From contig NZ_CP087138.1 in NCBI RefSeq assembly GCF_021650705.1, forward strand, positions 744,001-808,000: a stretch of DNA of 64,000 nt. The letters run 5' to 3'. Each line of letters begins with the position of its first letter. Within the stretch, counting starts at the first letter, position 1. This stretch comes from Pseudomonas sp. KNUC1026. Lineage in GTDB: Bacteria > Pseudomonadota > Gammaproteobacteria > Pseudomonadales > Pseudomonadaceae. A program made the position numbers and the translations under genes. The notes beneath the pieces are model-generated. The model did not search any database and had not been told where the DNA came from. It saw only the letters and a program-made list of their open reading frames with translations. This document shows, piece by piece, positions 16,674-26,643 of the stretch.

Positions 16674-19367
16674 TCAGATGCTGATGCGCGACAGGTCCGG
16701 CTGCTCGACCGATAGCTGTTTGACGATCGCCTCCTGGAGGCGCGCACACAGTTGCGGGTCGGACAGCGGCTGGTTGGCCGCGTCGGTGATGAAAAAGACG
16801 TCTTCGACGCGCTCGCCCAAGGTGGCGATCTTGGCGTTCTGCAGCGAGAGGTCGAAGTCCAGGAAGATCTTGCCCACGCGCGCCAACAGGCCCGGGCGGT
16901 CGGGCGCGGCCAGCTCCAGCACCGTCACCGGGCGCTGGGCATCGTTGTGGATGGTCACCTGCGGCGCAAAGGCGAAATGCTTGAGCTGGCGCGGCACCCG
17001 GCGCTGGATGATGGTGGGGTAGTCGTCGGGGTTGCGCAGTGCCTCGGTCAGGCCCAGGCGGATACGTTCGATGCGTGCAGGGTCGTTGCCGATCGAGCCA
17101 CCTTCGTTGTCCAGCACGATGTAGGTGTCGAGGGTGAACTGGCTGCTGGAGGTGATGATGCGCGCGTCATGGATGTTCAGGTTGAGCTGGTCCATGGCGG
17201 CCACGGTCACGGCGAAGAAATCGTGCTGGTCAGGGGCGTAGATGAAGATCTGCGTGCCGCCTTCGAATTCGCGCTGGGTGGTTTCCTTGATCAGCACCAG
17301 CGGGTCGCCGCTGGGCGGCTGCTGGAGGATCGCATCGGTGTGCCAGGCCACATCCCCCGAGGTATGGCGCAGGAAATAGTCATCGCCCAGCTGCGACCAC
17401 AGCTGCTCGACCTCGTCCGGGTCGGTGCCGCCACGTACCAGGGTGTCGAGGGCAGCGTTCTGGGTGTGGCGGATCTGCTGCTCGCGGTCGACCGGGTTTT
17501 CAAGGCCCCGGCGCAGTGCCAGCTTGGTTTCGGTGTACAGCTGGCGCAGCAGGCTGGCACGCCAGGAGTTCCATAGCGACGGGTTGGTGGCGTTGATGTC
17601 GGCCACGGTCAGCACGTAGAGGTAGTCCAGGTGCGTCTGGTCGCCGACGAACTGGGCAAAGTCGTGAATCACCTGCGGGTCGGAGAGGTCCTTGCGCTGG
17701 GCGGTGGTGCTCATCACCAGGTGGTTCTGCACCAGCCACACGATCAGGCGGCCGTCCCAGGCGGGCAACTGATGCCGTGCGCAGAAGGCCTCGGCGTCTA
17801 CCGCGCCCAGCTCGGAGTGGTCGCCACCGCGGCCCTTGCCGATGTCGTGGTACAGGCCGGCCATGTAGATCAGCTCAGGCTTGGGCAGCTTGCCCATCAG
17901 CTTGCTGGCCAGCGGGAATTTCTCGGAAATGGGCGTGTACTGCAGCTTGCGCAGGTGCTTGATCAGGTTGAGCGTGTGCGCATCGACCGTATAGATGTGG
18001 AACAGGTCGTGCTGCATCTGCCCGACGATGTGGCCGAACTCCGGCAGATAGCGGCCCAGGATGCCGTAGCGGTTCATCCGGCGCAGGTTGCGGTGGATGC
18101 CCACCTCGCACTTGAACAACTCGACGAACAGGCTGGTGTTGCGGATATCGTTGCGGAAGGTGTCGTCGATCAGGTGCCGGTGTTCGCGCAGCAGGCGGAT
18201 GGTGTCGGCGCGCACACCTTTGATGTCCGGGTTTTGCGCCATCAGCACGAAGATTTCCAGCATCGCGAAGGGCGTGCGCCGGAACACATTGGCGTGGGTT
18301 GCTTCGATGTAGCCGTCGTGCAGCTGGAAGCGCGAATTGAGCGGGGTGAGCGTGCGGCTGCTGTCGTCGGCCAGGATCACTTCTTCGTAATGCTGCACGA
18401 TCAGGTCGCTGAGTTCGGCGATGCTCATCACCACGCGGTAGTACTGCTGCATGAAGCGCTCGATGGCAAGCTTGGCGTCGCCGTCGGTGTAGCCCAGCAG
18501 CTCGGCGATCTTGCGCTGGTAGTCGAACAGCAGCCGGTCTTCGGCGCGGCCGGCGAGCATGTGCAGGGCGTAGCGCACCTTCCAGAGGAACTCCTGCGAA
18601 GACGCCAGCAGGCTGATCTCGCTCTCCACCAGAAAGCCCTGGCTGGCCAGGGCCTGCAGGTTCAGGGTGCCGAAGTGCCGGCGGGCTACCCATAGCAACG
18701 TCTGGATGTCACGCAGCCCGCCAGGGCCGCCCTTGACGTTGGGCTCCAGGTTGTATTCGGTGTCGTTGTACTTGTGATGGCGCGCCCTCTGTTCCTCGCG
18801 CTTGGCCAGGAAGAACTCGCGGCTGGGCCACATCCGCTCGGTAGCGGTGGCTTCGAGCATGCGCTTGCGCAAACGGTCGGGGCCGGCAACGGTTCGGCAC
18901 TCCATCAGGTTGGTGATGACGGTGAGGTCCGCCTGCGCCTGTTCGGCGCACTCGTCCACCGAGCGCACGCTCTGGCCCACTTCCAGGCCTATGTCCCAGA
19001 GCAGGGTGAGGAACCGTTCGATCGGCTCGCGGAACACTTCGTGGTCTGCGCTTTCGAGCAGGATCAGCAGGTCGATGTCCGAATATGGATGCAGCTCGCC
19101 GCGGCCGTAGCCGCCGACCGCGACCAGGGCGATGTCGGCGTCTTCGCTCCAGTCGAACTGGGCCCAGGCCTGCTGCAACAGGCAATCGACGAACCAGGCG
19201 CGGTCTTCGACGAGTCGGCGCACGTCGCGGCCCTCGATGAAGCGCTGATCGAGCACTTCGCTGGCCTGGCGGATGGCCTTCTTGAAGGCAGCGATCGGGC
19301 TGGCCTTGAGGGCCAGCTCGGCCTGGAACTGGCCACGGTCGAACAGCTCTGGGTCCATCTGGGGCAT
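16674..19367 (-). CDS. glnD: Bifunctional PII uridylyltransferase/uridylyl-removing enzyme GlnD
   Basis: GlnD senses glutamine and adds or removes UMP on PII proteins, so controlling glutamine synthetase and nitrogen genes. This 897-residue protein shows the nucleotidyltransferase motif [17 protein letters not shown] (residues 85-101), a central helical region, the HD-type hydrolase motif [13 protein letters not shown] near 505, and two C-terminal ACT domains (about 715-790 and 815-895, the latter starting [16 protein letters not shown]). The ATG at 19367 ([12 protein letters not shown]) has AAGGA upstream; the open frame reaching 19487 lacks support. The gene is intact. It is downstream of map and upstream of dapC. 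Confidence 0.97.
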   Translation of the reverse strand: MPQMDPELFDRGQFQAELALKASPIAAFKKAIRQASEVLDQRFIEGRDVRRLVEDRAWFVDCLLQQAWAQFDWSEDADIALVAVGGYGRGELHPYSDIDLLILLESADHEVFREPIERFLTLLWDIGLEVGQSVRSVDECAEQAQADLTVITNLMECRTVAGPDRLRKRMLEATATERMWPSREFFLAKREEQRARHHKYNDTEYNLEPNVKGGPGGLRDIQTLLWVARRHFGTLNLQALASQGFLVESEISLLASSQEFLWKVRYALHMLAGRAEDRLLFDYQRKIAELLGYTDGDAKLAIERFMQQYYRVVMSIAELSDLIVQHYEEVILADDSSRTLTPLNSRFQLHDGYIEATHANVFRRTPFAMLEIFVLMAQNPDIKGVRADTIRLLREHRHLIDDTFRNDIRNTSLFVELFKCEVGIHRNLRRMNRYGILGRYLPEFGHIVGQMQHDLFHIYTVDAHTLNLIKHLRKLQYTPISEKFPLASKLMGKLPKPELIYMAGLYHDIGKGRGGDHSELGAVDAEAFCARHQLPAWDGRLIVWLVQNHLVMSTTAQRKDLSDPQVIHDFAQFVGDQTHLDYLYVLTVADINATNPSLWNSWRASLLRQLYTETKLALRRGLENPVDREQQIRHTQNAALDTLVRGGTDPDEVEQLWSQLGDDYFLRHTSGDVAWHTDAILQQPPSGDPLVLIKETTQREFEGGTQIFIYAPDQHDFFAVTVAAMDQLNLNIHDARIITSSSQFTLDTYIVLDNEGGSIGNDPARIERIRLGLTEALRNPDDYPTIIQRRVPRQLKHFAFAPQVTIHNDAQRPVTVLELAAPDRPGLLARVGKIFLDFDLSLQNAKIATLGERVEDVFFITDAANQPLSDPQLCARLQEAIVKQLSVEQPDLSRISI

Positions 19368-19402
19368 CGGGCGGCCTTCCTTTATATGAGTGCGAGCACC
19401 AG

Positions 19403-20182
19403 TCAGTTGCTGCGGGCGAGGGTGTCGTCGCTGCGCAGGGTCAGGATCTCGTAGCCGGTGGCGGTCACCAGAAGGGTGTGCTCCCACTGGGCCGAGAGCT
19501 TGCGGTCCTTAGTGATGGCGGTCCAGCCGTCGCCGAGCAGGCGGGTGTCGGCCTTGCCCTGGTTAATCATCGGCTCGATGGTGAAGGTCATGCCTTCCTT
19601 GAGTTCCAGGCCTTCGCCGGCAACACCGTAGTGCATAACCTGCGGTTCTTCGTGGAAGACCTTGCCGATGCCGTGGCCACAGAACTCGCGTACCACCGAG
19701 AAGCCGTTCTTCTCGGCGTGTTTCTGGATGACCGCGCCGATATCGCCCAGGCGCGCACCGGGGCGCACGACCTCAATGCCGAGGTACAGGCACTCCTGGG
19801 TGATCTTCGACAAGCGCTCGGCCCACTGCGGGACGGTGCCTACGTTGAACATGCGGCTGGTGTCGCCGTGGTAGCCATCCTTGATGACGGTGATGTCGAT
19901 GTTCAGCAAGTCGCCGTTTTTCAGTGGCTTCTCGTTGGGAATGCCGTGGCACACCACATGGTTGATCGAAGTGCAGATCGACTTGGGGAAGCCCTTGTAG
20001 TTGAGCGGGGCGGGGATGGCCTGCTGCTCGTTGACGATATAGTCGTGGCAGATGCGGTCCAGTTCCTCGGTGGTCACCCCGGGCTTGACGTAAGGTTCGA
20101 TCATTTCCAGCACTTCGGCGGCCAGGCGGCCGGCGATGCGCATTTTCTCGATATCCTCGGGCGTCTTGATGGTCACGGTCAT
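19403..20182 (-). CDS. map: Methionine aminopeptidase type I
   Basis: Map removes the initiator methionine from new proteins whose second residue is small. The 259-residue frame has the type I pita-bread core with the metal ligands in order: [19 protein letters not shown] (two Asp), then [17 protein letters not shown] (His), TFTIEPMI (Glu) and [11 protein letters not shown] (Glu). Length matches single-domain bacterial enzymes. It is divergent from rpsB across a 322-bp gap and is followed by glnD after 35 bp. Confidence 0.97.
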   Translation of the reverse strand: MTVTIKTPEDIEKMRIAGRLAAEVLEMIEPYVKPGVTTEELDRICHDYIVNEQQAIPAPLNYKGFPKSICTSINHVVCHGIPNEKPLKNGDLLNIDITVIKDGYHGDTSRMFNVGTVPQWAERLSKITQECLYLGIEVVRPGARLGDIGAVIQKHAEKNGFSVVREFCGHGIGKVFHEEPQVMHYGVAGEGLELKEGMTFTIEPMINQGKADTRLLGDGWTAITKDRKLSAQWEHTLLVTATGYEILTLRSDDTLARSN

Positions 20183-20333
20183 GAATGCTCTCTTGGCGCC
20201 GGAGCGCTTGAAACGGTGTGTAAAGCGGCGATTCTACCAGAGCCGTCAACGGTACGCCGGGGCCGCTGGCGGGGTGCCATTGTTGCGCGATTGGCGGCAG
20301 GGCGCAAAATAGGCAGTGCCGGCTTCGGGGCGG

Positions 20334-20504
20334 TTCCTTCTGTCAGGGAACTGTGGTATAAAGTGCGCCGCTTCGCGGGGGTGTCCCTGCGAGGCTCAAA
20401 CCCACACACGTATCGACACGATGACCTGGGTGCCGAAGGCCCTGTGCCGGAGGTTGGATCATTGGGATACGTGGAGGCCTAACCCGACTTATCAAGGAAC
20501 TATC
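20334..20504 (+). promoter_or_regulatory. rpsB promoter and structured 5' leader (probable S2 autoregulatory leader)
   Basis: An extended -10 (TGG then TATAAA at 20357-20362) with a weak -35 TTCCTT (20335-20340, spacer 16) predicts a start near 20369. The leader of about 135 nt carries a long-range perfect pair, CACGTATC (20407-20414) with GATACGTG (20466-20473), enclosing a GC-rich region. Gammaproteobacterial rpsB leaders fold and bind S2 to repress rpsB-tsf. That this leader does so is inferred from position and structure. It accounts for most of the 322-bp map-rpsB gap; nothing else was seen there. RBS AAGGAA lies at 20494-20499. Confidence 0.55.
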
Positions 20505-21247
20505 ATGTCCCAAGTCAACATGCGCGATATGCTGAAGGCCGGTGTGCACTTCGGCCACCAGACCCGTTACTGGAACCCGAAAATGGGCAAGTTCATTTTC
20601 GGCGCGCGCAACAAGATCCACATCATCAACCTGGAAAAAACCCTGCCGCTGTTCAACGAGGCTCTGACCTTCGTCGAGCGTCTGGCCCAGGGCAAGAACA
20701 AGATCATGTTCGTCGGCACCAAGCGTTCCGCTGGCAAGATCGTCGCCGAGCAGGCTGCTCGTTGCGGTTCGCCGTACGTCGATCACCGCTGGTTGGGCGG
20801 CATGCTGACCAACTACAAAACCATCCGCCAGTCGATCAAACGCCTGCGCGAGCTGGAAACCCAGGCTGAAGACGGTACCTTCACCAAGCTGACCAAGAAG
20901 AAGCTCTGATGCGCTCGCGCGATCTGGAGAAGCTGGACCGTTCGCTGGGTGGTATCAAGGACATGGGCGGCCTGCCTGATGCCCTGTTCGTCATCGACGT
21001 CGATCACGAGCGCATCGCCATCAGCGAAGCCAACAAGCTGGGCATCCCGGTCATCGGTATCGTCGATACCAACAGCAGCCCGGAAGGCGTCGATTACGTC
21101 ATCCCAGGCAACGACGACGCCATCCGCGCCATCGAGCTGTACATGACTGCCATGGCTGACGCCGTGATTCGTGGCCGCAACAACGTGGGTGGCGGCACCG
21201 AAGAGTACGTGCAGGAAGAAGCCGCCAACACCGCGGCTGAAGGCTGA
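20505..21247 (+). CDS. rpsB: 30S ribosomal protein S2 (apparent single-base deletion near 20900)
   Basis: S2 binds the 30S head-body junction and recruits S1. The start [19 protein letters not shown] at 20505 follows AAGGAA. The frame is normal through [35 protein letters not shown] and [19 protein letters not shown], then stops early after FTKLTKKKL. Adding one G at about 20900 restores [20 protein letters not shown] and continues through [11 protein letters not shown] to the stop at 21247. The corrected length is 247 residues, normal for S2. The gene is essential, so a real break is not credible. tsf follows after an attenuator-like hairpin. Confidence 0.96.
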
Positions 21248-21276
21248 GTCGTAGGCCAACTGGCACGGCTTGTCAC

Positions 21277-21303
21277 GCAAAAGGGGGCTAGGCCCCCTTT
21301 TGC
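21277..21303 (+). terminator. Attenuator/terminator between rpsB and tsf
   Basis: GCAAAAGGGGGC (21277-21288) pairs with GCCCCCTTTTGC (21292-21303) in a perfect 12-bp stem with a 3-nt loop, 30 bp after the rpsB stop. The T-run is inside the stem. It may reduce read-through from rpsB into tsf. Confidence 0.7.
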
Positions 21304-21413
21304 CACCTTCAGGATCGGCGCCCGCGTTCGTAACCTTCGCGCGCGATGATCCAAGATTCGAGCGCCCGCACCGTCGGGTGGTCTGGTCGAAACTTATCCA
21401 AGAGGATTTTGAA

Positions 21414-22280
21414 ATGGCAGAAATTACTGCAGCGCTGGTCAAGGAACTGCGTGAGCGTACCGGCCAAGGCATGATGGAGTGCAAGAAGGCTCTGGTTGCC
21501 GCCGAGGGCAATATCGAGAAGGCCATCGACGATATGCGCGCTTCCGGTGCCATCAAGGCTGCCAAGAAAGCCGGCAACATCGCCGCTGAAGGCGCCATCG
21601 CCGCTCGCGTCGAAGGCGGCCGTGGCCTGATCATCGAAGTCAACTCGCAGACCGACTTCCTGGCTTTGCAGGACGACTTCAAAGGCTTCGTCAAGGACAG
21701 CCTGAACGAAGCGTTCGAGCAGAACCTCACCGACGCCGCTCCGCTGATCGCTTCGCGCGAATCGGCCCGCGAGGCGCTGGTTGCCAAGTGCGGCGAGAAC
21801 GTCAACATTCGCCGCCTGGCCTCCGTTGCCGGCGACACCGTCGGTGCCTACCTGCACGGCCACCGCATCGGCGTTCTGGTTGTGCTCAAGGGCGGTAACG
21901 AAGAACTGGCCAAGCACGTTGCCATGCACGTTGCTGCCAGCAACCCTGCCGTAGTTTCGCCTGATCAGATCTCTGCCGACCTGGTTGCCAAGGAAAAGGA
22001 AATTTTCCTGCAGCTCAACGCCGACAAGATCGCTGGCAAGCCAGAGAACATCGTTGAAAACATGGTCAAAGGCCGTATCAACAAGTTCCTGTCCGAAGCC
22101 AGCCTGGTCGAGCAAGCGTTCGTCATGGACCCTGAAGTCAAGGTCGGCGAACTGGTCAAGAAAGCCGGTGCAGAAGTCGTTTCCTTCGTTCGTTACGAAG
22201 TGGGCGAGGGCATCGAGAAGCCGGTCGACAACTTCGCTGACGAAGTTGCTGCCCAGGTAGCTGCAGCCAGCAAGCAGTAA
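21414..22280 (+). CDS. tsf: Translation elongation factor Ts
   Basis: EF-Ts exchanges GDP for GTP on EF-Tu. The ATG at 21414 (MAEITAALVKELRERTGQG) is chosen over upstream in-frame codons because it gives the conserved N-terminus and has AGAGGA upstream. It has the UBA-like N-terminal module with MMECKKALVAAEGNIEKAI, the TDFLALQDDF motif that contacts EF-Tu, and the two subdomains of the core. The frame is 288 residues and intact. Confidence 0.97.
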   Translation: MAEITAALVKELRERTGQGMMECKKALVAAEGNIEKAIDDMRASGAIKAAKKAGNIAAEGAIAARVEGGRGLIIEVNSQTDFLALQDDFKGFVKDSLNEAFEQNLTDAAPLIASRESAREALVAKCGENVNIRRLASVAGDTVGAYLHGHRIGVLVVLKGGNEELAKHVAMHVAASNPAVVSPDQISADLVAKEKEIFLQLNADKIAGKPENIVENMVKGRINKFLSEASLVEQAFVMDPEVKVGELVKKAGAEVVSFVRYEVGEGIEKPVDNFADEVAAQVAAASKQ

Positions 22281-22302
22281 TTCGGTTTCGCTGGTTGTGA
22301 AC

Positions 22303-22337
22303 AGAGGCTGCCCGCTGACGCGCGCAGCCTCTTTTTC
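22303..22337 (+). terminator. Rho-independent terminator of rpsB-tsf
   Basis: AGAGGCTGC (22303-22311) pairs with GCAGCCTCT (22324-22332) across a 12-nt loop and is followed by TTTTC. It starts 22 bp past the tsf stop. Confidence 0.85.
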
Positions 22338-22351
22338 AAAGCAGGGCAGGG

Positions 22352-22391
22352 TGTGTACGAAAGGTTGGCGATTGCCTGTCTTTCGTACACA
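22352..22391. repeat. 12-bp perfect inverted repeat in the tsf-pyrH gap
   Basis: TGTGTACGAAAG (22352-22363) and CTTTCGTACACA (22380-22391) are exact inverted copies separated by 16 bp, after the tsf terminator and 122 bp upstream of pyrH. There is no T-run, so it looks more like an operator or an RNA hairpin of the pyrH leader than a terminator. Confidence 0.7.
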
Positions 22392-22512
22392 ACTTGAAAC
22401 CCGGCGCCAGGCTTATCCGGCCAGGTCGGGATGGCGCGATAGCGCTAGAGTTATCCGGGGCATAAAGTGCTCCAGGGATTTTTGAAAACAAACGCCGCAG
22501 GAGAGATACGCA

Positions 22513-23256
22513 ATGGCCCAGCAGGTGAGTGGTCGGCAGCCTCGCTACAAACGCATTTTGCTCAAACTCAGTGGCGAGGCCCTGATGGGGTCCGAAGACT
22601 TCGGTATCGATCCCAAGGTGCTGGATCGCATGGCGCTCGAAGTTGGCCAGCTGGTTGGCATCGGCGTGCAGGTCGGCCTGGTGATCGGTGGCGGCAACCT
22701 GTTCCGCGGCGCCGCATTGAGCGCTGCCGGCATGGATCGAGTCACTGGCGACCACATGGGCATGCTGGCTACCGTGATGAACGCGCTGGCGATGCGTGAC
22801 GCGCTGGAGCGTTCGAATATCTCCGCTATCGTCATGTCCGCCATCTCCATGGTCGGTGTGACCGATCATTACGATCGCCGCAAAGCCATTCGCCACCTCA
22901 AGACCGGCGACGTGGTGATCTTCTCGGCCGGCACCGGCAACCCGTTCTTCACCACCGATTCCGCGGCCTGCCTGCGTGCGATCGAGATCGACGCGGACGT
23001 GGTGCTCAAGGCCACCAAGGTCGATGGCGTCTACACGGCCGATCCGTTCAAGGATCCGCATGCCGAGAAATTCGACCGCCTCACGTATGATGAGGTGCTG
23101 GACCGCAAGCTGGGCGTGATGGACCTCACGGCGATCTGCCTGTGCCGTGACCACAAGATGCCGCTGCGAGTCTTCAACATGAACAAACCCGGTGCCCTGC
23201 TCAATATCGTGGTGGGTGGCGCCGAAGGTACTCTGATCGAGGAAGGTGTGGAATGA
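22513..23256 (+). CDS. pyrH: UMP kinase
   Basis: PyrH phosphorylates UMP to UDP and is the bacterial, amino-acid-kinase-fold enzyme, usually hexameric and regulated by GTP and UTP. The 247-residue frame shows [15 protein letters not shown] (phosphate loop), [54 protein letters not shown], and [26 protein letters not shown] lies upstream of the ATG. Its last codons overlap the frr start by four bases, which implies coupled translation. Confidence 0.97.
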   Translation: MAQQVSGRQPRYKRILLKLSGEALMGSEDFGIDPKVLDRMALEVGQLVGIGVQVGLVIGGGNLFRGAALSAAGMDRVTGDHMGMLATVMNALAMRDALERSNISAIVMSAISMVGVTDHYDRRKAIRHLKTGDVVIFSAGTGNPFFTTDSAACLRAIEIDADVVLKATKVDGVYTADPFKDPHAEKFDRLTYDEVLDRKLGVMDLTAICLCRDHKMPLRVFNMNKPGALLNIVVGGAEGTLIEEGVE

Positions 23257-23809
23257 TCAACGACATCAAGAAAGATACCCAGGAACGCATGGGCAAGACC
23301 CTGGAATCGCTGAGCCATAACCTGGGCACCATCCGTACCGGCCGCGCGCACCCGAGCATCCTCGAAAGCGTGAAGGTGCCGGCCTGGGGTAGCGAAATGC
23401 CGCTCAACCAGGTGGCTGCAATCTCCGTGGAAGACGCCCGTACCCTGAAGATCGTCGCTCATGACAAGTCGCTGGGGCTGCCATCGAGAAGGCCATTCTG
23501 ACCTCCGACCTGGGCCTGAACCCCTCCAGCGCCGGTACCACCATCCGTGTACCGATGCCGCCCCTGACCGAAGAAACCCGCAAGGGCTATACCAAGCAGG
23601 CCCGGGGCGTTGCAGAGGACGCCCGGGTTGCTGTGCGTAACGTGCGCCGCGACGCCTTGGCCAAGCTCAAGCAACTGACCAAAGACAAGGAAATCAGCGA
23701 GGACGAAGAGCGCCGCGCTGCAGACGAAATCCAGAAGCTGACCGACAAGCACATCGCTCAGGTCGATACGGCGCTGGAAGTCAAGGAAAAGGACCTGATG
23801 GCCGTCTGA
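23253..23809 (+). CDS. frr: Ribosome recycling factor (apparent single-base deletion near 23476)
   Basis: RRF splits post-termination ribosomes together with EF-G. The first part is normal: [35 protein letters not shown], then [17 protein letters not shown]. The frame then ends in LPSRRPF. Adding one C at about 23476 gives [20 protein letters not shown] and joins the frame [18 protein letters not shown], ending at 23809. The corrected length is 185 residues, exactly the usual size. The protein is essential, so an error in the sequence is the best explanation. It starts within the pyrH stop and is followed by uppS after 15 bp. Confidence 0.95.
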
Positions 23810-23824
23810 GGCCAAGCTTGCCCC

Positions 23825-24579
23825 ATGGAAAAGACCAAGCCCGTTATGCCACAGCAAGTCCCTCGACATGTGGCGATCATCATGGACGGCAACAATCGCT
23901 GGGCCAAGAAGCGCCTGCTGCCCGGTGTCGCCGGGCACAAGGCCGGGGTCGATGCGGTGCGTGCGGTGATCGAGGTGTGTGCCGAGGCCAAGGTCGAGGT
24001 GCTGACCCTGTTCGCGTTTTCCAGCGAGAACTGGCAGCGCCCGGCCGACGAGGTGGGCGCGCTCATGGAGCTGTTCTTCACCATGCTGCGCCGCGAGGCG
24101 CGGCGGTTGAACGACAATGGCATCAGCTTGCGCATCATCGGCGACCGCAGCCGCTTTCATCCCGAGTTGCAGGCTGCCATGCGCGAAGCCGAGGCCCAGA
24201 CGGCGGGCAACCAGCGTTTCATTCTTCAGGTCGCCGCCAACTACGGTGGCCAGTGGGATATCGCTCAGGCGGCGCAGCGCCTCGCGCGTGAGGTGCAGGC
24301 CGGGCACCTGCGCCCGAAGACATTACCCCGGGTTTGTTGCAAACCTGCCTGTCCACGGGTGATCTGCCGCTGCCGGACCTGTGCATTCGCACGGGTGGCG
24401 AGCACCGTATCAGCAATTTCCTGCTATGGCAGTTGGCCTACGCGGAGCTTTATTTTTCCGACCTGTTCTGGCCGGACTTCAAACACGAAGCCATGCGCAC
24501 CGCGCTGGCCGATTACGCCTCGCGCCAGCGTCGCTTTGGCAAGACCAGCGAGCAAGTCGAGGCCGGAGCCCGAGCCTGA
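23825..24579 (+). CDS. uppS: Undecaprenyl diphosphate synthase (apparent single-base deletion near 24316)
   Basis: UppS makes the C55 lipid carrier for peptidoglycan and LPS by adding eight isopentenyl units to farnesyl diphosphate. The N-terminal signature [16 protein letters not shown] holds the catalytic Asp; [15 protein letters not shown] follows. The frame turns to nonsense after AGHLRP. One missing G near 24316 explains this: the correct continuation is [20 protein letters not shown], then [19 protein letters not shown] and [14 protein letters not shown], ending at 24579. The corrected length is 251 residues, as expected. The stop overlaps the cdsA start by one base. Confidence 0.95.
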
Positions 24580-25394
24580 TGCTAAAACAACGCATTCTTA
24601 CCGCGCTGGTGCTGTTGCCCATCGCTCTGGGAGGGTTTTTCCTTCTTGAAGGCGGCTGGTTCGCCTTGTTCATCGGCGCGGTAGTCAGCCTCGGTGGCTG
24701 GGAATGGGCCCGCATGGGCGGCCTTCAGGCTCAGTGGCAGCGAGTAGCCTACGGCCTGTTCGTCGCCCTGGTGCTGTTCGTGTTCTACCTTTCACCAGGT
24801 GTGGCACCCTGGGTGCTGGGCCTTTCGGTGATCTGGTGGGCGTTGGCGACCTTCCTGGTCCTTACCTATCCGCGCAGTGCCGCACACTGGGACAACGTTG
24901 CCAGCAAGCTGGTGATCGGCCTGTTGATCCTGTTGCCGGCCTGGCAGGGCCTGGTTCTGCTCAAGCAATGGGCGCTGGGTAACTGGCTGATCGTGATGGT
25001 GATGGTGCTCGTGTGGGCAGCCGACATCGGCGCGTATTTCTCCGGGCGTGCCTTTGGCAAGCGCAAGTTGGCGCCCCAGGTGAGCCCTGGCAAAAGTTGG
25101 GAAGGCGCCTATGGTGGGTTGGCGCTCAGCCTGCTCATCACCCTGGGGGTGTCTTTCTATCGGCACCTGGGCGCGCTGGAGGTGGTGCTGGCTTTGCTCG
25201 GCGCGGCTCTGGTGGTTTTCATTTCGGTGGTGGGTGATCTCACCGAGAGCATGTTCAAGCGCCGCGCAGGCATCAAGGACAGCAGCCAGCTGCTGCCAGG
25301 GCATGGCGGGGTGATGGACCGTATCGACAGCCTCACCGCCGCGGTGCCGCTGTTCGCCGTGCTGCTTCGGGCCGCCGGCTGGGGCGCGATGTGA
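24579..25394 (+). CDS. cdsA: Phosphatidate cytidylyltransferase (CDP-diacylglycerol synthase)
   Basis: CdsA converts phosphatidate and CTP to CDP-diacylglycerol, the branch point of phospholipid synthesis. The ATG at 24579 ([19 protein letters not shown]) gives 271 residues with about eight hydrophobic segments. The C-terminal family signature is [20 protein letters not shown], then [14 protein letters not shown]. The open frame further upstream belongs to out-of-frame uppS. It overlaps dxr by four bases. Confidence 0.97.
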   Translation: MLKQRILTALVLLPIALGGFFLLEGGWFALFIGAVVSLGGWEWARMGGLQAQWQRVAYGLFVALVLFVFYLSPGVAPWVLGLSVIWWALATFLVLTYPRSAAHWDNVASKLVIGLLILLPAWQGLVLLKQWALGNWLIVMVMVLVWAADIGAYFSGRAFGKRKLAPQVSPGKSWEGAYGGLALSLLITLGVSFYRHLGALEVVLALLGAALVVFISVVGDLTESMFKRRAGIKDSSQLLPGHGGVMDRIDSLTAAVPLFAVLLRAAGWGAM

Positions 25395-26581
25395 GCGCGG
25401 TGCAACGTATCACGGTGTTGGGTGCGACCGGCTCGATCGGGCTGAGCACGCTGGATGTCATCGCTCGCCACCCCGAACGTTACGAAGTCTTCGCGTTGAC
25501 CGGCTACAGCCGTATCGAGCAGCTGCTGACGTTGTGCGAGCGGCATCGGCCGGTTTTCGCAGTAGTGCCGAGCGAACCTGCTGCGGTCGCCCTGCGCCAG
25601 GGCCTTGAGGCTCTCGGCCTGGGTACGGAAGTTCTGCTTGGTGAGCAGGGGCTGTGCCAGGTTGCCCAGGCGCCTGAGGTCGACGCGGTGATGGCCGCTA
25701 TCGTGGGTGCAGCTGGCCTGGCACCAACGCTGGCAGCGGTGCACGCTGGCAAGAAGGTGCTGCTGGCCAACAAGGAAGCGCTGGTGATGTCTGGCGCCCT
25801 GTTCATGAAGGCAGTGCGCGAAAGCGGGGCAGTGCTGCTGCCCATCGACAGTGAACACAATGCGATTTTCCAATGCATGCCTACGGATTACCGCCGCGGC
25901 CTGGCGCCTATCGGTGTGCGCCGCATCCTGCTGACTGCCAGTGGCGGGCCGTTTCGCGAAATGCCCGCGCAGGCGTTGGCGCAGGTCACGCCCGAGCAGG
26001 CCTGCGCCCACCCCAACTGGTCGATGGGGCGCAAGATTTCAGTGGATTCGGCCAGCATGATGAACAAGGGGCTCGAACTGATCGAGGCTTGCTGGCTATT
26101 CGATGCGCGGCCCGACCAGGTCGAGGTGGTCGTGCATCCGCAGAGCGTGATCCATTCGCTGGTCGATTACGTGGATGGCTCGGTGCTTGCGCAGTTAGGC
26201 AATCCCGACATGCGCACGCCTATCGCCAATGCGCTGGCCTGGCCCGAGCGTATCGACTCAGGTGTTGCTCCACTGGATCTGTTCAGCATCGCCCGCCTCG
26301 ACTTCCAGCCCCCGGCGCTGGATCGTTTTCCGTGCCTGGCACTGGCCTTCGAGGCTGCGCGGGCGGGCGGCAGTGCGCCGGCAACGCTGAACGCAGCCAA
26401 TGAAGTCGCCGTGGCGGCGTTTCTGGATGGGCGTATTCGCTTTACCGACATTCCCTGCCTGATCGACGCGGTGCTGCAAGCCGAGCCGGTGGTGGCGCTT
26501 CAGGCCCTGCCGGCGGTGTTCGAAGCCGACGCCAGGGCCCGCGCACAGGCTAATCAATGGTTGACTCACGCAGGGCAATGA
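25391..26581 (+). CDS. dxr: 1-deoxy-D-xylulose-5-phosphate reductoisomerase
   Basis: Dxr carries out the second step of the MEP isoprenoid pathway with NADPH and a divalent metal. The GTG start at 25391 lies in the cdsA stop. The NADPH-binding motif [17 protein letters not shown] is at residues 7-23. Also present are [13 protein letters not shown], the metal/substrate region [14 protein letters not shown], and [19 protein letters not shown]. Length is 396 residues. uppS, dxr and ispD/ispF in this window together cover much of isoprenoid carrier synthesis. Confidence 0.97.
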   Translation: MSAVQRITVLGATGSIGLSTLDVIARHPERYEVFALTGYSRIEQLLTLCERHRPVFAVVPSEPAAVALRQGLEALGLGTEVLLGEQGLCQVAQAPEVDAVMAAIVGAAGLAPTLAAVHAGKKVLLANKEALVMSGALFMKAVRESGAVLLPIDSEHNAIFQCMPTDYRRGLAPIGVRRILLTASGGPFREMPAQALAQVTPEQACAHPNWSMGRKISVDSASMMNKGLELIEACWLFDARPDQVEVVVHPQSVIHSLVDYVDGSVLAQLGNPDMRTPIANALAWPERIDSGVAPLDLFSIARLDFQPPALDRFPCLALAFEAARAGGSAPATLNAANEVAVAAFLDGRIRFTDIPCLIDAVLQAEPVVALQALPAVFEADARARAQANQWLTHAGQ

Positions 26582-26643
26582 GGTCCGATGAGGCGCACGC
26601 ATCCGCCTCTTGACGCCTGGCCTTCCCGAGACTGGAGACACGA

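Noticed and set aside
20880..24330. Programmed frameshifting in rpsB, frr or uppS
   Set aside because: No slippery heptamer with a downstream structure was seen, the breaks differ in type, and these genes are normally read in one frame.
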